A DNA stretch of 64,000 nucleotides from Paenibacillus sp. KS-LC4 (GCF_036894955.1 NZ_CP145905.1:1619501-1683500); one strand, 5' to 3'; shown: positions 25,607-34,438, numbered from the stretch's first letter. Notes: generated by a model not told the origin, from the letters alone. Program-made: numbers and translations.

Positions 25607-26542
25607 TCACAACCATTCCTTTTTGCGGAAAATAAAAAACATCCCACAGCCCAGCGCAAGCATAATGCCGAGCAAAATATACGACCCGCCCCGCATATGC
25701 ATGCCAGGAATAAAATCAAAGTTCATCCCGTAAATACCGGTAATGAAGGTCAGCGGCATGAATATTGTCGTCATCGCGGTAAACACGCGCATAATTTCAT
25801 TGGCGCGAGCCGAAATACTTGACTGATAAGCTTCTCGCAAGTTGCCCATCAGCTCGCGGAACGTATCGAAGGTCTCGGCGATTTTGACGGCATTTTCATA
25901 AATATCGCTGAAATATTTTTGAAGCTGATCATCAATCAGCTTGAGATCGCGTTTGTTCAGCGTAGCGATAACGTCCTTCTGCGGGCCAAGCACCTTCTTG
26001 AGCCACAAAATTTCACCGCGCAAACCGATAATCTCATTCAGATGCGATTTTTTCGTATGCATTAATATGTCTTCTTCGAGCGTTTCGATTCGTGTATCAA
26101 TTCGATCAGCTACGAGGAAGTAGTTATCGACGACAATATCGACGAGATTGTATAAAAAATAATCGGGACGGCTGACCTCCTGCTCCCACAGGATAGGCTT
26201 CAGGGAGCGCAGCTCATTAATTTTTTGCTTCGTAACGGTAATAATATAATGGCGGCCTAGAAATATATTCAGCGCGCGCAGGAAAATTTCTTCATCATCA
26301 AAGCGAATGCTGTTAATAACAATAAAATAATGGCTTTCATAAATTTCAATCTTAGGGCGCTGCTCCTCCTCGGTGAGGCAATCCTCTACCGCGAGGTCAT
26401 GCATGTGGAAAAGCGGCTGCAATACAGCCAAATCCTCCACATCGGCATCAATCCAATAGAAGCCCTCCGGCGATGGAATGAGCGTATCAGCAATATCTTC
26501 AATAGGGGTAAACAAGCCGTTGTTGACCAGACGGATTTTCAT
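25607..26542 (-). CDS. corA: CorA family magnesium/cobalt transporter
   Basis: A 311-aa protein: a large N-terminal cytoplasmic domain, the long stalk helix, and two C-terminal membrane helices. The signature YGMNFDFIPGM lies between them (the GMN motif is the ion selectivity filter of the pentamer). The end is basic (FIFRKKEWL). The ATG at 26542 follows AGGAGA; a GTG 17 codons upstream is not supported by a site. The leader from the promoter at 26769-26798 is about 220 nt and contains a small ORF. Confidence 0.92.
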   Translation of the reverse strand: MKIRLVNNGLFTPIEDIADTLIPSPEGFYWIDADVEDLAVLQPLFHMHDLAVEDCLTEEEQRPKIEIYESHYFIVINSIRFDDEEIFLRALNIFLGRHYIITVTKQKINELRSLKPILWEQEVSRPDYFLYNLVDIVVDNYFLVADRIDTRIETLEEDILMHTKKSHLNEIIGLRGEILWLKKVLGPQKDVIATLNKRDLKLIDDQLQKYFSDIYENAVKIAETFDTFRELMGNLREAYQSSISARANEIMRVFTAMTTIFMPLTFITGIYGMNFDFIPGMHMRGGSYILLGIMLALGCGMFFIFRKKEWL

Positions 26543-26602
26543 CTGTGCATCTCCTCTCTGAAATGGACAGGAGGCCGCCATCGCCGCTTGCACAGAGCAC
26601 TG

Positions 26603-26689
26603 TTATTTATAGAAAACAGGGCGCAATACGCAGTGGCTGGGCAGCCGCCATATTCGGTTGTGTTCAGGCCTCGGTCGGTCGCCTTCCAT
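26603..26689 (-). CDS. Putative leader peptide (28 aa, Pro/Arg-rich) ahead of corA
   Basis: In the corA leader, ATG at 26689 preceded by AAAGGAG (11-nt gap) opens a 28-codon frame, MEGDRPRPEHNRIWRLPSHC and then VLRPVFYK, ending TAA 60 nt before corA. Its acidic and Pro-rich head recalls the Salmonella mgtL and corL leader peptides, which sense Mg2+ by ribosome destabilisation at Asp/Glu-Pro stretches. Not homologous by any test I can run; coding status and regulatory role are inference. Confidence 0.4.
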   Translation of the reverse strand: MEGDRPRPEHNRIWRLPSHCVLRPVFYK

Positions 26690-26768
26690 GTCCGTATGCA
26701 CTCCTTTATCATGTGAATTTTTGGATATAAAACACCTGCTCAATTGCACAGCGTCACAATCCTTGTCT

Positions 26769-26798
26769 AGTATACTCCCGCAGCAGCTTTACATTCAA
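26769..26798 (-). promoter_or_regulatory. Promoter of corA
   Basis: On the minus strand, TTGAAT (26793-26798), an 18-nt spacer and TATACT (26769-26774). It predicts a leader of about 220 nt. Confidence 0.6.
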
Positions 26799-26859
26799 GC
26801 GAAAAAACCGTAAATGCAGCCTAAAAATCAGCCTTCGATAGCATATGCAGTTAACAGGG

Positions 26860-26888
26860 TTGACGCGCCTGCCTGAATCCATTAAAGT
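26860..26888 (+). promoter_or_regulatory. Promoter of the met operon
   Basis: TTGACG (26860-26865), a 17-nt spacer and TAAAGT (26883-26888), 40 nt before the S-box. Confidence 0.7.
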
Positions 26889-26928
26889 AGGCTTATAAGA
26901 AGCAATTCCTTAATTGAATAGAACTACT

Positions 26929-27093
26929 TTCTTATCAAGAGCAGGCGGAGGGACTAGCCCGATGAAGCCCGGCAACCGGCGTAAGCACGGTGCTAATTCT
27001 TGCGGAGACATTTCAATGTTTCTGAGAGATGAGAGAGGCGAACGCTTATTTTTTGAGCAAACGACCTTTTCTCTCGACAGAAAGGGTCTTTTT
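26929..27093 (+). promoter_or_regulatory. SAM-I (S-box) riboswitch with terminator
   Basis: Conserved S-box core: CTTATCAAGAG, GGCGGAGGGACTAGCCCGAT, GAAGCCCGGCAACC, then GGTGCTAATTCTTGC and the closing strand GAGAGATGAGAG. The expression platform is a terminator, GACCTTT (27063-27069) with AAAGGGTC (27081-27088) and a T-run to 27093; the CTCTC in its loop-side arm can pair with the GAGAGATGAGAG strand as antiterminator. SAM binding should stop transcription of metA-metI-metC. Confidence 0.95.
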
Positions 27094-27135
27094 ATATTTG
27101 GGAATGCTGATAACCTCATCAAAGGAGTGACTCGC

Positions 27136-28053
27136 ATGCCAATTAAAGTTCCTGATCATTTACCAGCCAAAGAAATATTAAGTAGTGAAAACATCTTCGT
27201 CATGGATGAAAGCGTTGCATATCATCAGGATATTCGTCCGCTTCGTATCGCGATTTTGAACTTAATGCCTGAGAAAGAAACTACGGAAACCCAGCTGCTT
27301 CGCTTGATCGGCAATACGCCGTTGCAGGTGGAGGTTGTGCTGCTTCGTCCGAAGACGCATACGTCGAAAAATACGTCCTACGAGCATCTGCATGCTTTTT
27401 ACAAAACGTTTGACGAAATTGCCCATGAATTTTACGATGGCTTAATTATTACAGGCGCTCCTGTAGAGCATCTGGATTTTGAGAACGTGAATTATTGGGA
27501 GGAACTGAAGGACATTATGGATTGGAGCGCACGGCGCGTCACTTCGACCTTCCATATTTGTTGGGCCTCGCAGGCAGGACTTTACCATCATTATGGCGTG
27601 CCTAAATATGAATTGGATCATAAAATTTTCGGCGTGTTCCACCATACGATTGAGAAGCAGAACGTCAAGCTGCTTCGCGGCTTCGATGAAGCGTTCCTCG
27701 TGCCGCAATCCCGTCATACGGAAGTGCGTCGCGAAGATATTGAGAAGGTTGAACAACTGGAAATTTTGTCGGATTCGGCTGAATCGGGCGTTTACATTGT
27801 CGCTTCCAAGGATGGCCGTCAAATTTTCGTCAGCGGGCATTCGGAATATGATCCTTTCTCCTTGAAAAACGAGTATGAACGCGACAAGGGTAAGGGGCTC
27901 GACATTGCCTTGCCGAAAAACTATTTCCCGGGTGATAACCCGGAAGCAGTGCCATACTCCTCGTGGAGGGCGCATGCTAATCTGCTATTCTCGAATTGGC
28001 TCAACTATTACGTGTACCAGCAGACGCCATTTGATTTGGGAGCAAACATCTAA
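27136..28053 (+). CDS. metA: Homoserine O-acetyltransferase (MetA type)
   Basis: A 305-aa MetA-fold homoserine acyltransferase, first step of methionine synthesis. Catalytic Cys142 is in [17 protein letters not shown]. The acyl-CoA selector position reads [11 protein letters not shown] with Glu111; Glu at 111 is known to favour acetyl-CoA over succinyl-CoA in Bacillus MetA, so O-acetylhomoserine is the likely product. The ATG at 27136 follows AAAGGAGTGA; the frame is open upstream through the riboswitch, which is not coding. First of metA-metI-metC under the SAM riboswitch. Confidence 0.94.
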   Translation: MPIKVPDHLPAKEILSSENIFVMDESVAYHQDIRPLRIAILNLMPEKETTETQLLRLIGNTPLQVEVVLLRPKTHTSKNTSYEHLHAFYKTFDEIAHEFYDGLIITGAPVEHLDFENVNYWEELKDIMDWSARRVTSTFHICWASQAGLYHHYGVPKYELDHKIFGVFHHTIEKQNVKLLRGFDEAFLVPQSRHTEVRREDIEKVEQLEILSDSAESGVYIVASKDGRQIFVSGHSEYDPFSLKNEYERDKGKGLDIALPKNYFPGDNPEAVPYSSWRAHANLLFSNWLNYYVYQQTPFDLGANI

Positions 28054-28079
28054 CTCTATAATAGAAGGAGCAATAGCCC

Positions 28080-29243
28080 ATGTTGAAAATCGAAAGTGAA
28101 TTAGCGCAAATTGGTTCGCAAAAGGATACGGAAACCGGTGCCGTAAGCTTCCCCGTTTATCAGGCAACGGCCTTCCGCCATCCAAAGCTCGGACAGAGCA
28201 CAGGATTTGACTACGCTCGCACAAAAAGCCCTACCCGCGCCGTATTGGAAGAGGCGGCTGCCAAGCTTGAATCAGGCGATGCCGGCTTCGCCTGCAGCTC
28301 TGGCATGGCGGCTTTGCAAACGGTATTCGGCCTGTTTCATCAAGGCGACCATTTAATCGTATCGCTTGATCTGTACGGCGGCACTTACCGCCTGCTGGAG
28401 CGAATTATGTCGAGATATGGAGTTACAGCATCCTATGTCGATACGAACGACATTGATGCGATGATTGAGCTGTGTACCCCGAATACGAGGGCGGTACTAA
28501 TTGAGACGCCAACCAATCCGTTAATGATGATTACCGACATTGAGCGTGTCGCTTCATGGGCGAAGTCCAAGGGCTTGCTGACGATTGTAGACAATACGCT
28601 GCTGACGCCGTTTTTCCAGCGTCCAATTGAGCTGGGCGCAGATGTCGTTGTCCACAGTGCGACCAAATATTTGGGCGGACACAACGATGTGCTCGCAGGC
28701 CTTATTGTGACGAAGGGACAAGAGCTGTCGCAGGAAATGGCGTTTTTGCATAATTCCATTGGAGCGGTGCTTGGGCCGCAGGATTCATGGCTGTTAATGC
28801 GCGGCATGAAAACATTGGCACTGCGGATGGAGCGCCATGAGTATAATGCAACTAAAATTGCGAATTACTTGCTTGAGCATCCTTCTATTGAAGAGGTGTA
28901 TTATCCAGCCTTGCCGCATCATCCAGGGCATGAGGTGCAAAGCCGCCAATCGTCGGGCAATACAGGCATTTTCTCCTTCCGCGTAAAGGATGCCCGTTAC
29001 ATTGAACCGATTTTACGCCATATTCAATTGATTGCTTTTGCGGAAAGCTTGGGCGGTGTTGAGTCTTTGATGACCTATCCGGCCGTGCAGACGCATGCTG
29101 ATATTCCAGAGGAAATCCGCCGTGCAGTCGGCGTCGATGATAAATTGCTGCGCTTCTCCGTTGGCATTGAGCATGCGGATGACCTGATTGCCGATTTGGA
29201 GCAGGCGCTTGCCGCGGCTAAGCAAGAGATCGGGGAGGTATAG
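28080..29243 (+). CDS. metI: Cystathionine gamma-synthase / O-acetylhomoserine thiolyase (MetI)
   Basis: A 387-aa PLP enzyme of the Cys/Met metabolism family. The PLP lysine is in VVVHSATKYLGGHNDVLAG; SSGMAALQTVFGLF and FDYARTKSPTRAVLE are typical of MetI. It joins O-acetylhomoserine with cysteine to give cystathionine (MetI can also use sulfide). GAAGGAG precedes the ATG; metC begins four nt after the stop. Confidence 0.93.
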   Translation: MLKIESELAQIGSQKDTETGAVSFPVYQATAFRHPKLGQSTGFDYARTKSPTRAVLEEAAAKLESGDAGFACSSGMAALQTVFGLFHQGDHLIVSLDLYGGTYRLLERIMSRYGVTASYVDTNDIDAMIELCTPNTRAVLIETPTNPLMMITDIERVASWAKSKGLLTIVDNTLLTPFFQRPIELGADVVVHSATKYLGGHNDVLAGLIVTKGQELSQEMAFLHNSIGAVLGPQDSWLLMRGMKTLALRMERHEYNATKIANYLLEHPSIEEVYYPALPHHPGHEVQSRQSSGNTGIFSFRVKDARYIEPILRHIQLIAFAESLGGVESLMTYPAVQTHADIPEEIRRAVGVDDKLLRFSVGIEHADDLIADLEQALAAAKQEIGEV

Positions 29244-29247
29244 CAGC

Positions 29248-30420
29248 ATGAGCGACAGACATAACAAAGAGGAGTACGCCAAGCGTCATTTTGCAACGAA
29301 GCTGCTTCATTTCGAAGGATCATTTGATGAGCAGACGGGTGCGTCCAGCACGCCAATTTTTCAGGCGTCTACATTCCATCAAAGCGATTTGTCCCAAAAT
29401 CCGCCTTACGATTACAGTCGCTCCGGCAATCCGACAAGGCAGGCGCTGGAGGACCAAATTGCGCTGCTGGAGGGCGGTACGCGAGGCTTTGCCTTTGCCT
29501 CCGGCATGGCGGCCATTTCAACGACGTTTCTGCTGCTGTCAGCGGGCGACCATGTTATTGTGACTGAGGATGTGTATGGAGGTACATATCGCCTGCTGAC
29601 GACGGTGCTTAATCGTCTGGGTATGGAGACGACGTTCGTCGATATGACGGATTTTGAAGCCGTAAAAGCTGCCTATAAAGAGAATACGAAGGCGGTATTT
29701 ATCGAGACGCCTTCCAACCCGACGCTAAAAATCACCAATATTTCGCAGGTGGCTTCGTGGGCGAAGGAGCATCATTTGCTGACGATTTTGGACAATACGT
29801 TTATGACGCCTTATTATCAACGCCCTCTTGAGCTAGGTGTAGATATTGTTGTGCACAGCGCGACCAAGTTTCTGAGCGGCCACAGCGACGTGCTTGCCGG
29901 TCTTGCTGTAACGGCGGATGAAGCGCTCGGACGCAGGCTGTATCAGCTGCAAAATGGCCTTGGCGCCGTGCTGAGCGCCCATGAATGCTGGCTGCTTATG
30001 CGCGGCATCAAGACGCTGCAAGCGCGTATGGAGCATAGCGAGCGCAGCGCGCGCAAGCTGGCGGATTGGCTGAATGAGCATCCGGAAGTGACGAAGGTTT
30101 ATTATCCTGGCCTTGCGGATCATCCGGGTCGTGACGTGCATGAGCAGCAATGCTCCGCCTATGGCGCTGTCGTATCCTTCGATGTAGGCAGCGGCGAACG
30201 GGCGAAAGCGATGCTTGCCCGCGTGAAGCTCCCGCTTGTAGCGGTCAGCCTTGGCGGCGTAGAAAGCATTTTATCGTATCCAGCGATGATGTCTCACGCG
30301 GCAATGCCGAAGGAAGTACGACATGAACGCGGTATTACTGATGGCCTCGTACGCTATTCGGTAGGCCTTGAGCATATTGAAGATTTGCTAGCAGATTTGG
30401 ATCAGGCTTTGCGCGGCTAA
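29248..30420 (+). CDS. metC: Cystathionine beta-lyase (MetC)
   Basis: A 390-aa PLP enzyme, a paralogue of MetI. The PLP lysine is in IVVHSATKFLSGHSDVLAG; FASGMAAISTTFLLL and YDYSRSGNPTRQALEDQI are family motifs. It cleaves cystathionine to homocysteine, pyruvate and ammonia. The ATG at 29248 has GGGGAGG seven nt upstream; an earlier in-frame ATG at 29188 lies inside metI and is unsupported. No methionine synthase follows; a terminator ends the operon. Confidence 0.92.
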   Translation: MSDRHNKEEYAKRHFATKLLHFEGSFDEQTGASSTPIFQASTFHQSDLSQNPPYDYSRSGNPTRQALEDQIALLEGGTRGFAFASGMAAISTTFLLLSAGDHVIVTEDVYGGTYRLLTTVLNRLGMETTFVDMTDFEAVKAAYKENTKAVFIETPSNPTLKITNISQVASWAKEHHLLTILDNTFMTPYYQRPLELGVDIVVHSATKFLSGHSDVLAGLAVTADEALGRRLYQLQNGLGAVLSAHECWLLMRGIKTLQARMEHSERSARKLADWLNEHPEVTKVYYPGLADHPGRDVHEQQCSAYGAVVSFDVGSGERAKAMLARVKLPLVAVSLGGVESILSYPAMMSHAAMPKEVRHERGITDGLVRYSVGLEHIEDLLADLDQALRG

Positions 30421-30444
30421 CGGCTGCGTAAAGTGGAGGAAAAG

Positions 30445-30481
30445 ACGGCTGTCATAACTGACAAGCCGTGTTTTTCCTTTT
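30445..30481 (+). terminator. Intrinsic terminator of the met operon
   Basis: ACGGCTGTCA pairs with TGACAAGCCGT (one bulge), followed by GTTTTTCCTTTTTT. Confidence 0.75.
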
Positions 30482-30614
30482 TTAAGGCTGTAAAGCCTGT
30501 AAACGAAAGATGACGAATATGAGCTTAGTATGATAAAATTAACTTATACTTAATTAGTTTGTGAAAAAAAGCGCAACATCAAAACTACAGCGATAGATAA
30601 GGAGGTCTTGCGTA

Positions 30615-31751
30615 ATGGCAACGTTGGACCAGATATTGGATAAGGCCCTGCGGGGTGAGCGAATAAGCTTGGAAGAATGTATTATTATGTTCGAATCCGA
30701 CGAGATTGAGAAAATGGGTAAGGTCGCGAATGAAATTATGCTGCGCAAGCATCCCGAGCCTATAACGACTTTCGTTGTAGGAAGAAACGTCAACTACACG
30801 AATGTGTGCGACGTTTATTGCAGATTTTGCGCCTTTTACCGTGCCCCAGGCTCCAAAGAGGGCTATGTGCTCGATAACGAGACGATTATGAACAAAATTC
30901 AAGAAACGATTGACGTGAACGGAACTGAAATTTTGATGCAGGGCGGGACGAATCCGGATCTGCCTTTTACCTATTACACGGACTTGCTGAAGGAAATCAA
31001 GCGGCGCTTCCCGGACATTACGATGCACTCCTTCTCGCCAGCGGAAATTCAGAAGATGAAGGAAGTTTCAAATGGTCTGTCGCTCGATGAGGTCGTTCGC
31101 CAGCTGCATGAAGCAGGTCTGGATTCGCTGCCAGGCGGCGGCGCGGAAATTCTCGATGATCGGACTCGCCGTAAAATCAGCCGCAAGAAGGGCTCTTATA
31201 CGGACTGGATCGACGTTATGAAATCGGCTCATCGTCATGGCATGAATACGACAGCTACGATGGTATATGGCTTTGGAGAAACGATGGAGGAGCGTGCCTT
31301 GCACCTGCTGCGCATTCGTGACGTTCAGGACGAGTGCAAAGCGAATGGCTACGACTCTGAAGGGTTTACTGCTTTTATATCGTGGCCGTTCCAGCCGGAT
31401 AATACGAGAATGCCGATGGAGAAGGCGAAGCCGGAGGAGTATTTGAAGGTAGTAGCGATTAGCCGAATTTTCCTTGATAACATTGATAATTTGCAATCTT
31501 CATGGGTAACGATGGGGCCTGAAATGGGCAAGCTTTCGCTATCCTATGGCTGCAACGATTTCGGCAGCACAATGATTGAAGAAAATGTGGTGTCCGCTGC
31601 GGGCACGACGCACAAGGTCAACATTGAGCTGATTTTGCAGCTCATTCGTGAATCGGGCAAGGTTCCGGCGCAGCGCAATACACGCTATGAAATTTTGCGG
31701 ATGTACAACGATAGCGACAAGGCTGAGCAGGACTTTGTGATGCAAAATTAG
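30615..31751 (+). CDS. mqnC: Cyclic dehypoxanthinyl futalosine synthase (MqnC)
   Basis: A 378-aa radical SAM enzyme of the MqnC/CofH group. The [4Fe-4S] motif CDVYCRFCAFYR is at about residues 66-77, with MQGGTNPDLPF, FSPAEIQKM and GLDSLPGGGAEIL following; these match MqnC of the futalosine route to menaquinone. It cyclises dehypoxanthine futalosine. AAGGAGG precedes the ATG. The other mqn genes are not in the window. A futalosine pathway also differs from the MenFDHCEB route of B. subtilis, which is informative about the organism. Confidence 0.9.
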   Translation: MATLDQILDKALRGERISLEECIIMFESDEIEKMGKVANEIMLRKHPEPITTFVVGRNVNYTNVCDVYCRFCAFYRAPGSKEGYVLDNETIMNKIQETIDVNGTEILMQGGTNPDLPFTYYTDLLKEIKRRFPDITMHSFSPAEIQKMKEVSNGLSLDEVVRQLHEAGLDSLPGGGAEILDDRTRRKISRKKGSYTDWIDVMKSAHRHGMNTTATMVYGFGETMEERALHLLRIRDVQDECKANGYDSEGFTAFISWPFQPDNTRMPMEKAKPEEYLKVVAISRIFLDNIDNLQSSWVTMGPEMGKLSLSYGCNDFGSTMIEENVVSAAGTTHKVNIELILQLIRESGKVPAQRNTRYEILRMYNDSDKAEQDFVMQN

Positions 31752-31798
31752 CTTGTAGCCACTGGCTAATGCGGAACTATTTTTGATAATGAATAAGG

Positions 31799-31854
31799 AA
31801 TAACGCTTATCTCTTATTTTATCCGTTAAAGGATAGGCAGGGATGAGCGTTATT
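31799..31854 (+). terminator. Hairpin after mqnC, possible terminator
   Basis: AATAACGCTTATC (31799-31811) pairs with GATGAGCGTTATT (31842-31854), with an inner TATCC/GGATA pair; a weak T-rich tail follows (TGTTATTGCTT). Confidence 0.45.
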
Positions 31855-31998
31855 TGTTATTGCTTCTAGTGCAGCATTTCACACTTTTGACACCTCGATG
31901 GGCTAGAGGTTTGATCGAGAAATAGATAAAATCCAAGAAAATAGATCGGAAAAATAAAATATTTTTGCCAACGGCCATTTTTCCACACAAATAGACTA

Positions 31999-32026
31999 TT
32001 CAAACTGTAATCTTCTATGTTACAAT
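31999..32026 (+). promoter_or_regulatory. Promoter ahead of the FMN riboswitch
   Basis: TTCAAA (31999-32004), a 16-nt spacer and TACAAT (32021-32026) with an upstream TG (extended -10). Confidence 0.5.
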
Positions 32027-32045
32027 ACGACTTAATCGAATATGA

Positions 32046-32186
32046 ATCTTCAGGGCAGGGTGCAATTCCCTACCGGCGGTAAGGATGCGTTCGGAGCATC
32101 CAGAGCCCGCGACTCCTCGCTGCTTGCAGCCGGGACTGATCTGGTGAGAATCCAGAGCCGACGGTATAGTCCGGACGGGAGAAGAT
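32046..32186 (+). promoter_or_regulatory. FMN riboswitch (RFN element)
   Basis: Complete RFN consensus: ATCTTCAGGGCAGGGTG, AATTCCCTACCGGCGGT, AGAGCCCGCGA, CTGATCTGGTGAGA, CCAGAGCCGACGGTATAGTC, CGGACGGGAGAAGAT; the first and last strands close P1. It should repress the downstream transporter gene when FMN is plentiful. Confidence 0.96.
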
Positions 32187-32197
32187 CAGAACCAGCT

Positions 32198-32220
32198 TGT
32201 TAAATGATACTCATTTAACA
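32198..32220 (+). promoter_or_regulatory. Hairpin between the FMN aptamer and the terminator
   Basis: TGTTAAATGA-TAC-TCATTTAACA, 10-bp perfect arms. It probably belongs to the expression platform, possibly competing with P1 or the terminator, but the alternative pairing was not derived. Confidence 0.55.
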
Positions 32221-32232
32221 GGTTTGTTGATG

Positions 32233-32274
32233 ATGCCCTTGTCAGTTTGCTGACAGGGGCATTGTTTCTTTTTC
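32233..32274 (+). terminator. Terminator of the FMN riboswitch
   Basis: ATGCCCTTGTCAG with CTGACAGGGGCAT, loop TTTG, followed by TGTTTCTTTTT. It is the off state of the switch, 50 nt before the TTG start of the transporter. Confidence 0.85.
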
Positions 32275-32321
32275 ATAGTAAAAGAAGGTTCAATTCAAAA
32301 CTTTCTCAGGAGGTTTTTGAA

Positions 32322-33311
32322 TTGCAAAACACACTAGAGCTGGCTGGCGAGAAAGCGGGCTGGCGAACATCACGCATTGCGGGCATTAATGGAATATGGT
32401 ATGTGGCGCTTGGCGCGACTCTGTGGGGGCTTGACCCGCTGTTCCGTATTTTATTGCTCAAAAGCTTCACCTCGGCGCAAATTGTATTTATTGAGCATAT
32501 TTTGCTCGCTTTTTACGCAATGCCTGTATTGTTTAAATTTCGCCGCACATTAGTCGGCAAGCTGTCGATTGGTGTTATTGGCGCGCTGCTATTTATTTCT
32601 TGGGGCGGCTCGGCAGTAGCTACCGTATTATTCACCGCTGCCTTTTCTCATGGCAGCGCCAATGCGGTGCTGCTGCTTCAGAAGCTTCAGCCATTATTTG
32701 CAGTATTGCTCGCCAGAGTTTTGCTGAAGGAAAAGCTGCCACAGAAGTTTTTCGTCTTTTTGCTGGCGGCGCTGGCGGGCACCTATTTGTTGACCTTTGG
32801 GTTTGGATCGCCGACTGTTGGCCTGCATGATCTTGCATTTCTTAGCTGCTTGTTCTCCATTATAGCGGCGGCATTATGGGGCGGCTCGACCGTTATGGGC
32901 AAATATTTGCTGCAAAAGAAATTATCCTTTTCTATCGTGACGTCCCTTAGGTTTTTGCTTGCTCTGCCGCTGCTCAGCGTCATATTACTTGCAAGCGGCG
33001 ACGCATGGAGCCTGAACGCACAAGGCAGTCAGCTGTCGCTCATTGCCGTCAATTTATTGTTTCAAGCTTTTTTCCCAGGCTTAATCAGCATGCTGCTGTA
33101 TTACAAAGGGCTTTCCTCAACTAAAGCTGTATACGCGACGCTTGCGGAGCTATCCTTCCCTGCCGTTGGCGTATTGATTAACTGGCTCGTATTTGGTCAG
33201 TCGCTCACGTTAGGACAGCTGAGCGGCTTCCTGCTTATTTGGCTGACGCTATGGCTCATGAGCCGAAGCAGCAATGAACAGGCGGCTCAGAAACCACAAG
33301 CTGCTGCATAA
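32322..33311 (+). CDS. DMT (EamA) family transporter under FMN riboswitch, putative flavin transporter
   Basis: Membrane protein of 329 aa with ten helices in two EamA halves (GATLWGLDPLFRILLL at the start, ALWGGSTVMGKYLL in the middle, LAELSFPAVGVLINWLVFGQ near the end). The start TTG at 32322 has a perfect AGGAGGT eight nt upstream and lies after the riboswitch terminator; the frame is open upstream but that part is leader. Control by FMN argues for flavin or precursor transport, as shown for RibN, another DMT protein, in proteobacteria. Homology to RibN itself is not established. Confidence 0.85.
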   Translation: MQNTLELAGEKAGWRTSRIAGINGIWYVALGATLWGLDPLFRILLLKSFTSAQIVFIEHILLAFYAMPVLFKFRRTLVGKLSIGVIGALLFISWGGSAVATVLFTAAFSHGSANAVLLLQKLQPLFAVLLARVLLKEKLPQKFFVFLLAALAGTYLLTFGFGSPTVGLHDLAFLSCLFSIIAAALWGGSTVMGKYLLQKKLSFSIVTSLRFLLALPLLSVILLASGDAWSLNAQGSQLSLIAVNLLFQAFFPGLISMLLYYKGLSSTKAVYATLAELSFPAVGVLINWLVFGQSLTLGQLSGFLLIWLTLWLMSRSSNEQAAQKPQAAA

Positions 33312-33415
33312 ACTAAGGCTCATTTTCAGCCCCTTCATTCCCAATGTCTTCATCGTATATCGCTGCTGCATGCGCCATATACTGTATAAGGGGAATGAAA
33401 GGGGCTGGCTTGTTT

Positions 33416-34357
33416 ATGGAACTGTTTACCGTTGCGCTGCCTTCCAAGCTACAATCAACAGCAGCTGGGTTAGCAGCCTTAATGACACAATATACGAATG
33501 AGGATTTACATATTGAAGCAGCATCCCAGAGTCAGTTGGTGCAGTTCGATTTGGAGTCCGACGGTACCATAATGTGCCAGTCGGCAACGCCTTATTTTCA
33601 ACTGAATAAGCACGGAGAAATGCTGTACCGCAGTGCTGCGAAAGCGCTCGCGGAATATGTTGTAACTAATTTGGAATCTGAAATGCTCATCAGCATCATT
33701 AAGAAAAAATATCAGGGCGGCCATTCCAATGATGTTTCCATTATTAAAAAATATTGCAGCCAGCTCATGCAGGATACCGATCTGGATGGCTTGAACGCCA
33801 AGTTTCTGGATGCGGATAGAAGGCGGAGAAAGCACAAGGTAGCCGAGGAGATCGAGCTGTATTTGAATGAAAATACACGGCTTGACCTTGGCGGCATCGC
33901 CACCTTCAGGCTTCACGGGTATCGTCACGAACTAGGTGACATTGTGGAGTATGCTTTGGATGAATATGTGCTCGATAAGCAATATCAGGAGTTTATTTCG
34001 CTGCTAAAATATTTTGTTGGGCTGCAGCAATCAAAGGTCGCAATGGTTCATTTGGTTCACAAAGGCAACCACGATTTTATGCTGTATAATGACAAATTTC
34101 AATTGTTCGAGCCTAAGCCGCATTCCGACCGCTTGGTAGCCGAAATGCTGGAAACGGAAATGAATATTGAGGACATGGTTATCAGCTCGCTGATTGCCGC
34201 ATCACCTAAGCAAATTGTCGTTCATACGCAGCATGTCGATATGCAGGTCATTCGGACGATTGAAACGATTTTTGACAACCGGGTGTCGGTTTGCAGTGAT
34301 TGTATTCTGTGCTCCCACGCAATGGGGGAATGGAATGATGGCGTTACTCAGCCTTAA
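33416..34357 (+). CDS. ytxC: YtxC family protein (putative sporulation protein)
   Basis: A 313-aa protein matching the YtxC family: ATFRLHGYRHELGDIVEYAL, DEYVLDKQYQEFISLLKYFV. YtxC lies next to thrS in B. subtilis and is linked to sporulation; molecular function unknown. The start is uncertain: ATG at 33416 follows GAAAGGGG at a spacing of 11 nt, and TTG two codons earlier or ATG at 33395 are alternatives. The C-terminus has CSDCILC, a possible metal site. Here about 6 kb separate it from thrS. Confidence 0.8.
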   Translation: MELFTVALPSKLQSTAAGLAALMTQYTNEDLHIEAASQSQLVQFDLESDGTIMCQSATPYFQLNKHGEMLYRSAAKALAEYVVTNLESEMLISIIKKKYQGGHSNDVSIIKKYCSQLMQDTDLDGLNAKFLDADRRRRKHKVAEEIELYLNENTRLDLGGIATFRLHGYRHELGDIVEYALDEYVLDKQYQEFISLLKYFVGLQQSKVAMVHLVHKGNHDFMLYNDKFQLFEPKPHSDRLVAEMLETEMNIEDMVISSLIAASPKQIVVHTQHVDMQVIRTIETIFDNRVSVCSDCILCSHAMGEWNDGVTQP

Positions 34358-34412
34358 AACAAGTCAGTAGAATGGTTCCGCATGATGAATTCGCCAAAAA
34401 ACTAGCAGCAGG

Positions 34413-34438
34413 CTCGCCGTTATTCGGCGAGTTTTTTT
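34413..34438 (+). terminator. Intrinsic terminator after ytxC
   Basis: CTCGCCG-TTATT-CGGCGAG followed by TTTTTTT. Confidence 0.9.

Noticed and set aside
25453..25635. 60-codon open frame within the long hairpin
   Set aside because: It lies in the palindromic element and has no ribosome site.
26543..26762. M-box magnesium riboswitch ahead of corA
   Set aside because: The leader is long enough but the conserved M-box core was not found; a uORF explanation was preferred.
26914..27135. Upstream extension of the metA reading frame
   Set aside because: This part is the SAM-I riboswitch; the ATG at 27136 has the ribosome site.
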